Source: an uncultured Gammaproteobacteria bacterium (GTDB lineage: Bacteria > Pseudomonadota > Gammaproteobacteria > UBA6429 > Thiohalophilaceae). From it: 64,000 nt of DNA. Where the stretch lies: contig CAJYAN010000007.1 of NCBI GenBank assembly GCA_913064945.1, forward strand, positions 62,001 through 126,000. The letters run 5' to 3'. Below are positions 54,178 to 62,937 of this stretch, one piece after another. Under the pieces are notes generated by a model. The model saw only the letters and a list, made by a program, of their open reading frames with translations, did not search any database and was not told the origin of the DNA. The translations under genes were made by a program, and so were the position numbers. Numbering within the stretch: position 1 is the stretch's first letter; each line of letters begins with the position of its first letter.

Positions 54178-55551
54178 ATGCTTAAACGGCTCATCCAGTC
54201 AGTATTAGTGCTATGCCTGTTCGAGGGTATTATGATACCTGTCCTGGCACTGCCATTCCAGCAATTGGATTTTAGCCTGCATAAACTCGGACAGGATGAA
54301 GCTCAACCGACTCTCCTGATCGTCGGTGGCATTCAGGGAGATGAGCCGGGTGGTTTCAATGCTGCATCCTTGCTGGTGACGGATTATCACATCCAGCATG
54401 GCAATGTCTGGGTCGTCCCCAACCTGAATTTCAAGAGTATTATCCAGCGTTCCCGTGGTATCTATGGCGATATGAACCGCAAGTTTTTACGTCTGACGAG
54501 TCATGACCCGGATTATGCGGCCATTGAAAAAATAAAAACCATCATTCTTGACCCCCGCGTCACGATGGTTCTTAATCTGCACGATGGCAGTGGTTTTTAC
54601 AACCCGGTATATAAGGACAGCAATCACAACCCTCATCGTTGGGGGCAGAGTATTATCATTGACCAGGCCAACCTGGGTGGCGAAGGGGAGTACACTGGCC
54701 TGGAAAAAATGGCGCAGTATTTCGCCGCACAGGCCAATCAGCGGCTGGATAATGAAGAACATTTCTTTCATGTCAGAAATACATACACCAGCAACGGTGA
54801 TCAAGAAATGGAAAAGACACTGACCTATTTTGCCGCACGGCATTTAAAGCCTGCCTTTGGCGTTGAGGCAAGCAAATCGTTCCTGACCCATGAGCGAGTC
54901 TTTTTTCATTTACAGGTGATCGAGGCTGCGATGAGATTTCTTGGTATTAAATATCAGCGTGAATTTAACTTAACCCGACATGACTTAAAAGACAGAATAA
55001 ATAATAACGTACAGGTCTCTATCTTCGGCAACAAGATATTTTTTGATATGCATAATGCCCGGCGCAGGATCGGCTATGTACCATTAAAAAAGAATACCCC
55101 CTTGCGTGCTAACAGCAATAACCCATTGGTTGCTGTTATAGATGAGCCGCATAATTATCGCGTACAATATGGCAATCGTAATGTGACACGCCTATCGCCT
55201 GAGTATTTTGAGTATGATGACAGCATCAAGGGGATTGATATGATGATTGATGGCAAATCACGTTTTGTGCCCTTTGGTAGTCAAATAAAAGTACAGGATC
55301 ATTTTCGGGTAAAGCGCATGTCTGATTACCGCGTCAATGTCATTGGTTATCGGAGCAAAAAAGGCCGTGACGAAGATGGCGAGTTAATTGGTTATCAGGA
55401 TATTCATAAGCGATATTCTATTGATACGACGGCCAGACGTTTTCGGGTTGAAGTCTATACAGCTCATCGTTATTGCGGTATGGTCATTGTGGATTTTCAC
55501 GATAAACCAGTTGCCAGCAAAATTAGAAAAAACAGCGATAGTAATACCTAA
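54178..55551 (+). CDS. Csd4/Pgp1-like peptidoglycan D,L-carboxypeptidase (peptidase M99)
   Basis: About 457 residues with a signal peptide (MLKRLIQSVL to VLA). The zinc site follows Helicobacter Csd4: Q53 and E56 in GIQGDEPGG, H135 in NLHDGSG, and the catalytic Glu E230 in GVEASKSF, with spacings like those recalled for Csd4 (Q46, E49, H128, E222). Csd4 trims tripeptide to dipeptide in peptidoglycan and is needed for helical cell shape; such a protein in a gammaproteobacterium suggests curved or helical cells. Start 54178 or 54166. The stop overlaps the next start (TAATG). Confidence 0.82.
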   Translation: MLKRLIQSVLVLCLFEGIMIPVLALPFQQLDFSLHKLGQDEAQPTLLIVGGIQGDEPGGFNAASLLVTDYHIQHGNVWVVPNLNFKSIIQRSRGIYGDMNRKFLRLTSHDPDYAAIEKIKTIILDPRVTMVLNLHDGSGFYNPVYKDSNHNPHRWGQSIIIDQANLGGEGEYTGLEKMAQYFAAQANQRLDNEEHFFHVRNTYTSNGDQEMEKTLTYFAARHLKPAFGVEASKSFLTHERVFFHLQVIEAAMRFLGIKYQREFNLTRHDLKDRINNNVQVSIFGNKIFFDMHNARRRIGYVPLKKNTPLRANSNNPLVAVIDEPHNYRVQYGNRNVTRLSPEYFEYDDSIKGIDMMIDGKSRFVPFGSQIKVQDHFRVKRMSDYRVNVIGYRSKKGRDEDGELIGYQDIHKRYSIDTTARRFRVEVYTAHRYCGMVIVDFHDKPVASKIRKNSDSNT

Positions 55552-56852
55552 TGACCAACGTTATTTATACTTATCCTGCGATGCGGGATTTTGTTTGTCT
55601 GGGTGACAAATGTGAGGACACCTGTTGTCAGTCCTGGGATATCCGTGTAGACATGCATCATTACGGTATGTTGCAGAAAAGTGTCGCCAACAATAATTCA
55701 CATCAAGTGCTGTTTGAAAAACATGTCACCCTGATTGACGAGGGTGATGATAGAAACTATGCATTGATTAATCTTGATGAGCAGGGTTACTGTCCATTTT
55801 TGGATAATCAGGGCTGGTGTGATTTACACCGACATTACGGTGTAGGACCATTGAGCAATGTCTGCGCCTTCTATCCCCGGGTTATTTCCCAATATGTCGA
55901 CCGTTATGAAATGTCAGGAGCACTGTCATGCCCTGAGGTGGCCAGACGGACGTTGCTGGGCGAGACAGGATTCAAGGTGGTTGAGATGGATGTGGCTAAA
56001 TTGCCACGGCCTGAAGATTTTCCGGTCACGCGGCGTATTAGCCACCTTGATAATGACCACTACCTCGCACACTTCCTGGAGGTACGGAAGGCCTTTCTAG
56101 AATTGGTCGCCGATGAAACCTACCCCTTTGAAAGCCGATTATTTGCGCTCTCCAGTCTGGCGAACAATCTGTCGGCTTTTTATCATGAAAACTGCAAGGC
56201 AGTGAGTAGCGAAGTGCTACAAAAAGAGTTTGACCGTTTCCTTAGTGAGCATGGCCTGGAGAATATACAAAGCTATATTGATCAGTACAATCAGGATGTA
56301 CCATTAGCAATTATCATCGTCCAGGCCATCCTGCGTCTGCGATTACAGCAATTTCCAAATGAAGGCTTGAGTGTACTGATTGCGGAGATCTTCTCCCTCT
56401 ACGAGTCCAGGCTTGATAATACCGCTGAGTTATATGGTGGTAATATTTCCCCCGAGGCACTTTGGAGTGTCTATCAGGAAAATGCCAGCTTATTAACGGA
56501 TAAATATCCGATGTTACTGGAGCAGGTATTTAGCCGATATTTGCAAAACTGTATTTATCGTGAATGGTTTGTCAGTATGCCCAGCCCGTTTGTCTATGTG
56601 CACATGCTGAGTATACGCATCGCCATGTTGAAGTTTCTGGTAATGAGTCATCCCGGAATTGTTGCCATGCTGCAGGCGGAGACGACTTCGGCGGATGAAG
56701 AAGAGAGGATTCAGCAGTACATCATTGAAGTCTTCTACAGATATTCACGCGCGATCGATCACAATATGAATTTTTTACAGGTGGTCTACAACGCCATTGC
56801 CGAGCAGGAAATGATGTACTTTGATTATGCCTTGCCGTTTATCAAATTCTGA
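55551..56852 (+). CDS. FliB-like protein (flagellin lysine-N-methylase family)
   Basis: A 433-residue protein with the Cys-rich N-terminal pattern of FliB: LGDKCEDTCCQSW (C21, C25, C26) and GYCPFLDNQGWCDLH (C81, C90) with C105. FliB methylates lysines of flagellin in Salmonella and probably holds a metal or Fe-S cluster; no flagellin gene is nearby. The start is coupled to the M99 gene by TAATG, implying co-function with the cell-shape protein, so the target may not be flagellin. Confidence 0.78.
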   Translation: MTNVIYTYPAMRDFVCLGDKCEDTCCQSWDIRVDMHHYGMLQKSVANNNSHQVLFEKHVTLIDEGDDRNYALINLDEQGYCPFLDNQGWCDLHRHYGVGPLSNVCAFYPRVISQYVDRYEMSGALSCPEVARRTLLGETGFKVVEMDVAKLPRPEDFPVTRRISHLDNDHYLAHFLEVRKAFLELVADETYPFESRLFALSSLANNLSAFYHENCKAVSSEVLQKEFDRFLSEHGLENIQSYIDQYNQDVPLAIIIVQAILRLRLQQFPNEGLSVLIAEIFSLYESRLDNTAELYGGNISPEALWSVYQENASLLTDKYPMLLEQVFSRYLQNCIYREWFVSMPSPFVYVHMLSIRIAMLKFLVMSHPGIVAMLQAETTSADEEERIQQYIIEVFYRYSRAIDHNMNFLQVVYNAIAEQEMMYFDYALPFIKF

Positions 56853-56994
56853 ATAAGATATTGGTACGTTGTCTACGGTAGTTGATCTATATACCTGAGG
56901 CTGCGCCTCTATATCCTTGTAATTAACGCGGTTTAATTTGAATCCCCTGGTCAATACCGGTAGACTCGCACCTCGTACTTTGCGGGTAATCATT

Positions 56995-57402
56995 ATGTCT
57001 GATACACAACAGGAAGATCGTCTGGACCTCACTAAAACCATTATGTCCGTGGTGGATAGCTGGGGTCTCAATGCCAGACAGACGGTTGCACTGCTGGGGC
57101 TTCCTGATGGCACCCCAACGCGCGCATTACGGCGCTACCGTGATGACACGCCCTTTCCTGACAGCGAAGACGTCAAGGCGCGACTGGAACATATCTGTGG
57201 GATTATCGATGCCTTGCGCACGACCTACCCGCATAATCCCTCGATGGGCGTGTTGTGGATGCGGCAGAAAAATCAACGCTTCGATTTACAGGCCCCGGCC
57301 CAATGGGTGGCGGATAGAGGTTTTGATGGACTGGTGGCCATGCGCGCCCACCTGGATTGCTCGTTTGACTGGTTTAATGACAAAAAAGCGTCTGACCACT
57401 AG
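56995..57402 (+). CDS. MbcA/ParS/Xre-type antitoxin domain protein, no toxin neighbour
   Basis: A 135-residue protein with an N-terminal helical region (LNARQTVALLGLPDGTPTRALRRYRDDT) and a C-terminal MbcA/ParS/Xre toxin-binding-like domain (LEHICGIIDALRTTYPHNPSMGVLWMRQKN...PAQWVADRGFDGLVAMRAHLD). Such antitoxins normally pair with RES-domain toxins; none lies beside it. It overlaps the next, convergent gene by four bases. Start taken as ATG 56995; the longer frame lacks an SD. Confidence 0.72.
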   Translation: MSDTQQEDRLDLTKTIMSVVDSWGLNARQTVALLGLPDGTPTRALRRYRDDTPFPDSEDVKARLEHICGIIDALRTTYPHNPSMGVLWMRQKNQRFDLQAPAQWVADRGFDGLVAMRAHLDCSFDWFNDKKASDH

Positions 57403-57854
57403 CTGGAGCGTCGGCGCTTTTTGACTTTGTAACTGACAATGAATCGAACGACCTCCGCATAGGGAATGCCATCCAGTGATTGAAAATGCTCGATGGTGCT
57501 GGTGATCAGCTGATGTATGTCCGTAATCGGTGTTGATGCCTCCTTGTCCTGCTCCAGCAACTGTCGAATTCCCAATAAGCCACCATTCTGGATACGCAAT
57601 TCCTTGTTGTGAGGTAACGCCGCATCGATTTTTGGGATACCGAGGGCAAAATTGGCGTTGCGCCGCAACAAGTCCTGCAGAGTGACACAGCGACGATGCC
57701 CCAGTTCCAGATTGCAGGCGACCCCTTCACGGTCGGCCAGGCAGAAACGGTGAGACTGGCTGCAGTTGCTTTGACCGGTCTGAATGGACTTTTCAAAGAC
57801 ACAACGCTGACGATTAACTTGCTGATAGGTTTGACGATACTGGGTCTCATCCAT
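57399..57854 (-). CDS. Conserved Cys-rich hypothetical protein
   Basis: A 151-residue protein. Cys at 18, 31, 38, 47 and 56 (RCVFEKSI, NCSQSHRF, CLADREGVACNLELGHRRC) suggests a metal- or Fe-S-binding N-terminal part, followed by LRRNANFALGIPKIDAALPHNKELRIQNGGLLGIRQLL. I recognise this as a conserved proteobacterial hypothetical but know no function. It ends 4 bases into the antitoxin gene and is 7 bases after the gene at 57862. Confidence 0.75.
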   Translation of the reverse strand: MDETQYRQTYQQVNRQRCVFEKSIQTGQSNCSQSHRFCLADREGVACNLELGHRRCVTLQDLLRRNANFALGIPKIDAALPHNKELRIQNGGLLGIRQLLEQDKEASTPITDIHQLITSTIEHFQSLDGIPYAEVVRFIVSYKVKKRRRSS

Positions 57855-57861
57855 TGAGGGC

Positions 57862-58101
57862 TTACTTCTCCCACTCTCTCAGGATGGGCGCATCGCGCTG
57901 CTCCTGCAGGCGTTCATCGGCCTCCAGTTCATTGTCGGCAAAAATGATTTTAATCGTGGAGGTATCCTCGGCAGATTGTGCCGCACGAGTATCCTTGGCG
58001 AAACGCTTGGCTTCTTTGTAGTCCTCGAATTCTTTGATCATGTCGAGCTGTTTGACGAGCTTGCTTGGACCGTTGGCGATACGGTAGACGTAGTAAGGCA
58101 T
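57862..58101 (-). CDS. Conserved small protein, 79 residues
   Basis: MPYYVYRIANGPSKLVKQLDMIKEFEDYKEAKRFAKDTRAAQ then IKIIFADNELEADERLQEQRDAPILREWEK. The C-terminal PILREWEK and FADN segments are conserved in a proteobacterial family of unknown function. No membrane segment or cysteine. It is 7 bases before the Cys-rich gene, so the two are likely co-transcribed. Confidence 0.75.
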   Translation of the reverse strand: MPYYVYRIANGPSKLVKQLDMIKEFEDYKEAKRFAKDTRAAQSAEDTSTIKIIFADNELEADERLQEQRDAPILREWEK

Positions 58102-58212
58102 AGTATTATCCAGCTGTTTTTGTTTAATATAATAACCACTAATTATATAGCATGCCTGCTCTTCAAGACATATCTATATCCATGTGAAGAACAGGGTATT
58201 TCCGGAGGAAAA

Positions 58213-58578
58213 ATGCAAAAAGAATTACTTGCCCTTGTTGAGTATGGGGGCTACCCCGACTTTTCAAGTCTTTATGCACAACTGGGATATACCGTTGTAC
58301 AAATGAATAACATGCGTAAGGTAATTCAGTACCTGAAAAAGCAGCAGCCTGCGGTGATTGTGGCGGAGTTTAATTTTCAATCGGATTTTCGAGACCGCAC
58401 CAGTTCACTGGAATCGCTACTGGCCATGACGCAGCGCTGGCCGGACATCCATGTCGTCATTTTTTACGATAAGGAATACCAGGCGCAATTTTCCAAATTG
58501 CAGGATCGCTTTACGATTCACCAGACGATCGCCTTTCCTGTTAGCGAAGACGCACTTAGCCAGGCACTTACGTCATAA
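58213..58578 (+). CDS. Receiver-like hypothetical protein
   Basis: A 121-residue protein with an alpha/beta pattern like a response-regulator receiver or flavodoxin-like fold (LALVEYGGYPDFSSLYAQLGYTV; QPAVIVAEFNF; IHVVIFYDKEY), but lacking a clear phosphorylation Asp/Lys set; E in VVAEFNF sits near the phospho-Asp position. GGAGG at 58204-58208 precedes the ATG; the longer frame from 57976 overlaps a minus-strand gene and is not used. Function unknown. Confidence 0.65.
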   Translation: MQKELLALVEYGGYPDFSSLYAQLGYTVVQMNNMRKVIQYLKKQQPAVIVAEFNFQSDFRDRTSSLESLLAMTQRWPDIHVVIFYDKEYQAQFSKLQDRFTIHQTIAFPVSEDALSQALTS

Positions 58579-58594
58579 AGGGGATATGAGCAAC

Positions 58595-59215
58595 TTACGA
58601 GGCGGGCACTAACTCAGCGAGCAATTCGTTGGCGACGCGCTGAACCTCGGGATGATTCCGCCTGGTGGCGGCCCTGATGTACGGGATGACAGCGGCTGAG
58701 TCGAGCATGGACAGGGAGTACAATACATCAATGCAACGACTGTCGCTGGCGGTCTCAAGTAGTTTTCCCAGCGGGGGGATCAGAGAGGATAAGTCCATAC
58801 TCGCAACCAATTGCTCAAATAATGCATCGAGACCAATTCGTACTGTCAGTTCAAGATTTTCATCGGCCAGCAGATTCGGAATGACCGAAAGGGCAGCGGG
58901 GTGTTGCTGTAGCCAGACCTGGGCTAAATCGAGTTGTCCGGATTTTAATAATTCTTCGATATAGGCCTTGTCGTGGTTTTCGGGTCCAAGCCATTGGCTA
59001 ATTTTCTGCGCCGACATCAGTCCTTCGAAGCGGTATTCATCAATGAGTAGTGTCGGTACCGACTGTATGGACGGAGTAAGCTGTATTTCAGGAGATGTTT
59101 CAAGGTTAACGGTCTTTAATTCAAAGGTGGGCGTTCGCAACTGACGGAGTATTTTTTCCTGAGCGTGACAGTTAGGGCAGTGACTCGTATGATAGAGAGT
59201 GATGGTAGAAGTCAT
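58595..59215 (-). CDS. Thioredoxin/glutaredoxin-fold protein with C-terminal HEAT-like helices
   Basis: A 206-residue protein. Residues 1-80 are a thioredoxin-like fold with CPNC in HTSHCPNCHAQE; VPTLLIDEYRFEG has the cis-Pro. Residues 85-206 are helical repeats like HEAT units (LLADENLELTVRIGLDALFEQL; LLETASDSRCIDVLYSLSML; IPYIRAATRRNHPEVQRVANELL). It lies six bases after the PilZ gene at 59222 on the same strand. Substrate unknown; fusion suggests a redox-regulated protein-binding unit. Confidence 0.75.
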   Translation of the reverse strand: MTSTITLYHTSHCPNCHAQEKILRQLRTPTFELKTVNLETSPEIQLTPSIQSVPTLLIDEYRFEGLMSAQKISQWLGPENHDKAYIEELLKSGQLDLAQVWLQQHPAALSVIPNLLADENLELTVRIGLDALFEQLVASMDLSSLIPPLGKLLETASDSRCIDVLYSLSMLDSAAVIPYIRAATRRNHPEVQRVANELLAELVPAS

Positions 59216-59221
59216 GGTTTA

Positions 59222-59500
59222 TTATAACGCTGTATACTTGAGTGCAAAACCTTGTTTTTCTATACGGACAACCGTGGTATGAACTTTCTGAGGTTCGCCA
59301 TCGCCCAGGGCCTCCGCCAGCTCGACATAGGCCTCCTGGCCCTCCCGGATGCTAAGCGGTGTTTCCCAATCGATAAACAGGCCGGTATTACTGATGTTAC
59401 GAGTTGTCAGCATAATAGGCTCGGCATTATCAAAATAGACGCGCACACTTAATTGCAGACCAAGGCGGCTTGAGCGGCTGTTCTTTTTTATGGTAGGCAT
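59222..59500 (-). CDS. Small PilZ-domain protein
   Basis: A 92-residue protein: SSRLGLQLSVRVYF and RNISNTGLFIDW, the latter matching D/N-x-S-x2-G of PilZ (NISNTG). It overlaps the stop of the upstream GGDEF-EAL gene by 13 bases, so a c-di-GMP effector is translated with the enzyme that makes and breaks the signal. The R-x3-R part is weak (SRSSR), so binding should be tested. Confidence 0.78.
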   Translation of the reverse strand: MPTIKKNSRSSRLGLQLSVRVYFDNAEPIMLTTRNISNTGLFIDWETPLSIREGQEAYVELAEALGDGEPQKVHTTVVRIEKQGFALKYTAL

Positions 59501-62067
59501 AGTGACTGTTTCTCTATCGTATTGAAGTGATTTCTAAACCAGGTGGTAATATCGCTGGCAGATGCCGGTCGCTGAATATAAAAGCCCTGAACGGCATCAC
59601 AGTTGATGATGCTGAGTAAATCCAGCGTGTCTTTATCTTCGACACCCTCTGCAATGACTCGTAGCGAAAGGTTGTGTGCCAGCTCGATAATAGAGCGAAC
59701 AATGACAGCGTCGTTGTCATTTTTGTGCATGTTCATGACAAAGCTTTTGTCAATTTTAAGCTCATGTGCCGGTAGCTGTTTCAGGTATGACAAAGATGAA
59801 AAACCGGTTCCAAAGTCGTCAATTGAAAACTGAATTCCCAGTTCACAAAAGGCGCTAATGCTGGCAATAGCATGCGCTGGATCCGACATCATCGCCGTTT
59901 CAGTTAATTCGAAAATAAGAAAATCGCCGCCTACCTGATAACGTAAAAGTAGCGATTTAATACTCGGGAAGAATTTCTTATCCTGAAGATTATAGGTGGA
60001 AATATTTACGGCAATCTTTATTGTCAGTCCATCCAGTCGCCAGGCAAGGTGCTGTTGAATGGCGGCTTCGACTACCCAGTAGGTCAGTGACTGTATTAGA
60101 CCTGTCTGTTCGGCCAGCGGGATGATCTCGGCGGGTGGCACGGCACCATGCTCAGGATGTTGCCAGCGCAACAATGCTTCAACTTCACTGGTGAGATGGT
60201 TTTGCATATCCAGTTTTGGTTGATAAAAGAGCGTGAGTTGATCGCTCTCTTCCAGAGCACCCCGCAGATCAGAATCAAGTGCCAGCCGGTTAATACTGTG
60301 TTGATCCTGTTCGATATCATAAATGGCATAGCCGTTCTTGCTGCGTTTGGCAACATACATTGCGATATCCGCACGTTTGATAAGTCCCTGTGCACTGTGA
60401 TCGTGTTCGGGGTAAAAGGCGATACCAATACTGACACCTAAATACAGGTGGAGATTATTGATGTGGTAAGTTTGTTCGAAAGCATTCAATATTTTATTGG
60501 CGACATGGATCGCCTTAGCCTGTTTGCAATCTTCGATAAGGATAGCAAACTCATCGCCACCCAGTCGTGCGACTGTATCGGTGTCACGCAGCGTCTCTGT
60601 CAATCGTAGACCGACTTCTTCCAGCAGGCGATCACCGACCTGATGGCCCATGGTGTCATTGATTTCCTTGAATCGATCCAGGTCAAGAATATAAAAGGCG
60701 AGCGATTGCTGCTGTCGGCGGGCATGTTGAATTGCCTGTTTTAGCCGATCGAACAAAAGGTGACGATTGGCGAGACCGGTAAGGGAGTCGTGCAAAGCCT
60801 GATATTCCAGGTCATCCTGCCGGTTATGAATTTGCTGCCGCATCTCTTTAAAGGCATTAATCAGTTGCAACGTTTCCTGAGAGTTCGGTGTCGGTAATAA
60901 GGTTTCCTGATCACCATGCGATTCTGCCCGTAATGCGAAAACGACTTTCCTGATAGGTAATAAGAGGAGCTTATCCAGGACAACATAGATGAGTAGGATA
61001 AAAGCAATACCCGCGGCAAACATGCCCCACAGTAATTTGGTCTGAATATTGTTGGTCTTGGCGAGGGTTGCCATATCAGTGATGGTGGTGGAGTCAATCG
61101 CCGAATCAAAAGTCTGCAGGCTCTGCCAGAGTTGCTGAAATAATGGATGAATCCGCGTTCGCAGTAAATAGGCGTCGGCGCGCCATTTATCGGAGTTCTG
61201 GATCTTGACGACCTTGTTAAAGTCCACACGCCACATTTTAAGCAGGCGATCAGTTTCCTCAATGCTGATCGAGGCCTGCAATTTCAGTTTCCCGGCGCGG
61301 TCCTGCTGGCGCAATGCAGCTACCAGTCCCTGTATATCGTTAAGGGTTACGACAATATTGTGTTGTTGAACTGACAGTTGTTTTTCATCAAACGAACCGA
61401 GCCGGTTTGCAAGGTACATGCGAAAGTTTGAAATCATCTGTGTCCACATCTGGCGTATGCGAAGAAATTTTAAATAGTTCGCATCTGCGAAAATTTCATG
61501 TTCATGAAATTCATCGATCGCCAGATTTGTGACGGTGAGTAATTCTTTGTTGTACGGCAACATACTGTCATTGGCATAGATCAAAGCCGGATACTGCTTA
61601 CGGGCATCGAGTCGTGTCTCAATCAGGTTTGCCATGGTGATATCCAGTAATTGCAGCGTGTCAGAAAACTTTGCAAGGCTGTCCTGCTGATGGAGGCTGC
61701 TGACCCAGGGTTGACGTTGCAGTTTCTGAGTTTGCATCAATGCGGTATCGATGCTCGCTCTGAGCTGACTGAGATTGCGCCGTGGATTGAGCAAGAAACG
61801 CTGCTGGCTGATTTCAATTGACCTGATGGCGGTACGTAACTGCCGCACTTGCTGTAAAAAATCCTCACGTTGCAGGATGTGCTGTGAGGTGTCCTTACGG
61901 GCGAGATTAACGAGGTGACTGGTATAGCTGGTGGCCACAAACAGAACCAGGACCAGTGCGCTGGCCGCCACAACATAGCGTGTCAGGAGGCTACTCAGCC
62001 GCAGTTTCTCGCTTAAATTTACCAAAATCCACCCTCTCGGTCTGACGGAGTCAGACAATGCAGTCAC
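59488..62067 (-). CDS. GGDEF-EAL c-di-GMP cyclase/phosphodiesterase, membrane-anchored
   Basis: An 859-residue sensor. One transmembrane helix near 32-48, a periplasmic helical domain (about 55-340), a second helix (about 345-368) and a HAMP-like segment precede GGDEF (503-507) with an I-site R-x2-D at 494-497, then EAL (EALLR 630-634, DDFGTG 750-755, EGVE 807-810). All catalytic residues of both domains are present, so it may both make and degrade c-di-GMP. The start is a GTG (62067); a TTG at 62025 with GAGGGTGG upstream is an alternative. Overlaps the PilZ gene by 13 bases. Confidence 0.88.
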   Translation of the reverse strand: MTALSDSVRPRGWILVNLSEKLRLSSLLTRYVVAASALVLVLFVATSYTSHLVNLARKDTSQHILQREDFLQQVRQLRTAIRSIEISQQRFLLNPRRNLSQLRASIDTALMQTQKLQRQPWVSSLHQQDSLAKFSDTLQLLDITMANLIETRLDARKQYPALIYANDSMLPYNKELLTVTNLAIDEFHEHEIFADANYLKFLRIRQMWTQMISNFRMYLANRLGSFDEKQLSVQQHNIVVTLNDIQGLVAALRQQDRAGKLKLQASISIEETDRLLKMWRVDFNKVVKIQNSDKWRADAYLLRTRIHPLFQQLWQSLQTFDSAIDSTTITDMATLAKTNNIQTKLLWGMFAAGIAFILLIYVVLDKLLLLPIRKVVFALRAESHGDQETLLPTPNSQETLQLINAFKEMRQQIHNRQDDLEYQALHDSLTGLANRHLLFDRLKQAIQHARRQQQSLAFYILDLDRFKEINDTMGHQVGDRLLEEVGLRLTETLRDTDTVARLGGDEFAILIEDCKQAKAIHVANKILNAFEQTYHINNLHLYLGVSIGIAFYPEHDHSAQGLIKRADIAMYVAKRSKNGYAIYDIEQDQHSINRLALDSDLRGALEESDQLTLFYQPKLDMQNHLTSEVEALLRWQHPEHGAVPPAEIIPLAEQTGLIQSLTYWVVEAAIQQHLAWRLDGLTIKIAVNISTYNLQDKKFFPSIKSLLLRYQVGGDFLIFELTETAMMSDPAHAIASISAFCELGIQFSIDDFGTGFSSLSYLKQLPAHELKIDKSFVMNMHKNDNDAVIVRSIIELAHNLSLRVIAEGVEDKDTLDLLSIINCDAVQGFYIQRPASASDITTWFRNHFNTIEKQSLCLP

Positions 62068-62181
62068 ACTATGACGGCATTTCTATCATTTTCTTTAAGA
62101 CAATAGCGAATATAGAGGCGGCGAGAACAGTAGACTTATTGTAACTAATTGAAATTGCTATAAAATGTTGCTTTTTCGGGA

Positions 62182-62469
62182 TTATTCCGGTTTTTGGGGT
62201 TTACTCAGTGAATCAATAGACACGACGACGGTGTTATTTGGCTCATCAACAAAGCGGGGGCGGTCTGACATGGCACGGCCCGCTTCCAGTGCCAGCTCCT
62301 GCTCACGTGCGCTAATCAGGCCGAGACAATCACGAATGCTTAAAATCGTCTGCTCTGACAAGGGATGCTTGAGGCCGGGCTTGGTATAGGTGTCTTTGGC
62401 GACATCCGTCAGAACGCGTTTCACCATTCGCAGGACCTGTTCTTCCTTGCTTGAAATTTTGTCACTCAT
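62182..62469 (-). CDS. Conserved small protein, 95 residues
   Basis: MSDKISSKEEQVLRMVKRVLTDVAKDTYTKPGLKHPLSEQTILSIRDCLGLISAREQEL. The conserved K-x-MVKR-x-LT and PLSEQT-x-IRDCLGLI segments belong to a proteobacterial hypothetical family. No function known. It lies about 114 bases beyond the GGDEF-EAL gene's start on the same strand and could be the first gene of that unit. Confidence 0.7.
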   Translation of the reverse strand: MSDKISSKEEQVLRMVKRVLTDVAKDTYTKPGLKHPLSEQTILSIRDCLGLISAREQELALEAGRAMSDRPRFVDEPNNTVVVSIDSLSKPQKPE

Positions 62470-62937
62470 AATATCGGGATCTCACATACGGCTGGTTGAG
62501 GAAAGTCTAAGACCTAAAGCATAAAACAAAATGTCCAAAAGGGCTAATTCAATTGGTGAGCGAGATGCCGGGGAGGGGGCTGACGGGCGGGACGTTGATG
62601 CGCGGCAGTTCTGTAGCGGGTAATCCCGTTCGAATCACTATGGGCTTGAGACCATCACCCGGGGTGCGAGGTCATCCGCGAGCCGACAGAAAGTATGTCG
62701 GGCGGAACTCATTCGCCGAATGGCCATGGGCAGATCTGACCATGATTAAATGCTCAACGACCGGCGTATTCGCGCAGGCAAACATTTGATTTCAGCCAGG
62801 GAAAATTAGCCTGATAAATCGACTCTCTCCAGCGCAACAGGCATGCTATGCTAAACACCGGTTTTTTGTGGCTTGCCTGATGTGCCGACAGCATATTGTC
62901 CTGTAAGTCTCGTTTAATTTAATGACAAAAAATACGC
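62470..62937. other. Intergenic stretch with a GC-rich patch
   Basis: About 470 bases; a GC-rich patch (62553-62750) carries a hairpin CCGACA/TGTCGG (62683-62701) and an open frame without an SD. No tRNA or known RNA class was recognised, despite a GTTCGAATC string. Confidence 0.35.

Noticed and set aside
62553-62789. ORF in a GC-rich patch and GTTCGAATC string resembling a tRNA T-loop
   Set aside because: No SD for the ORF, and no acceptor stem or anticodon arm fits a tRNA around the string.
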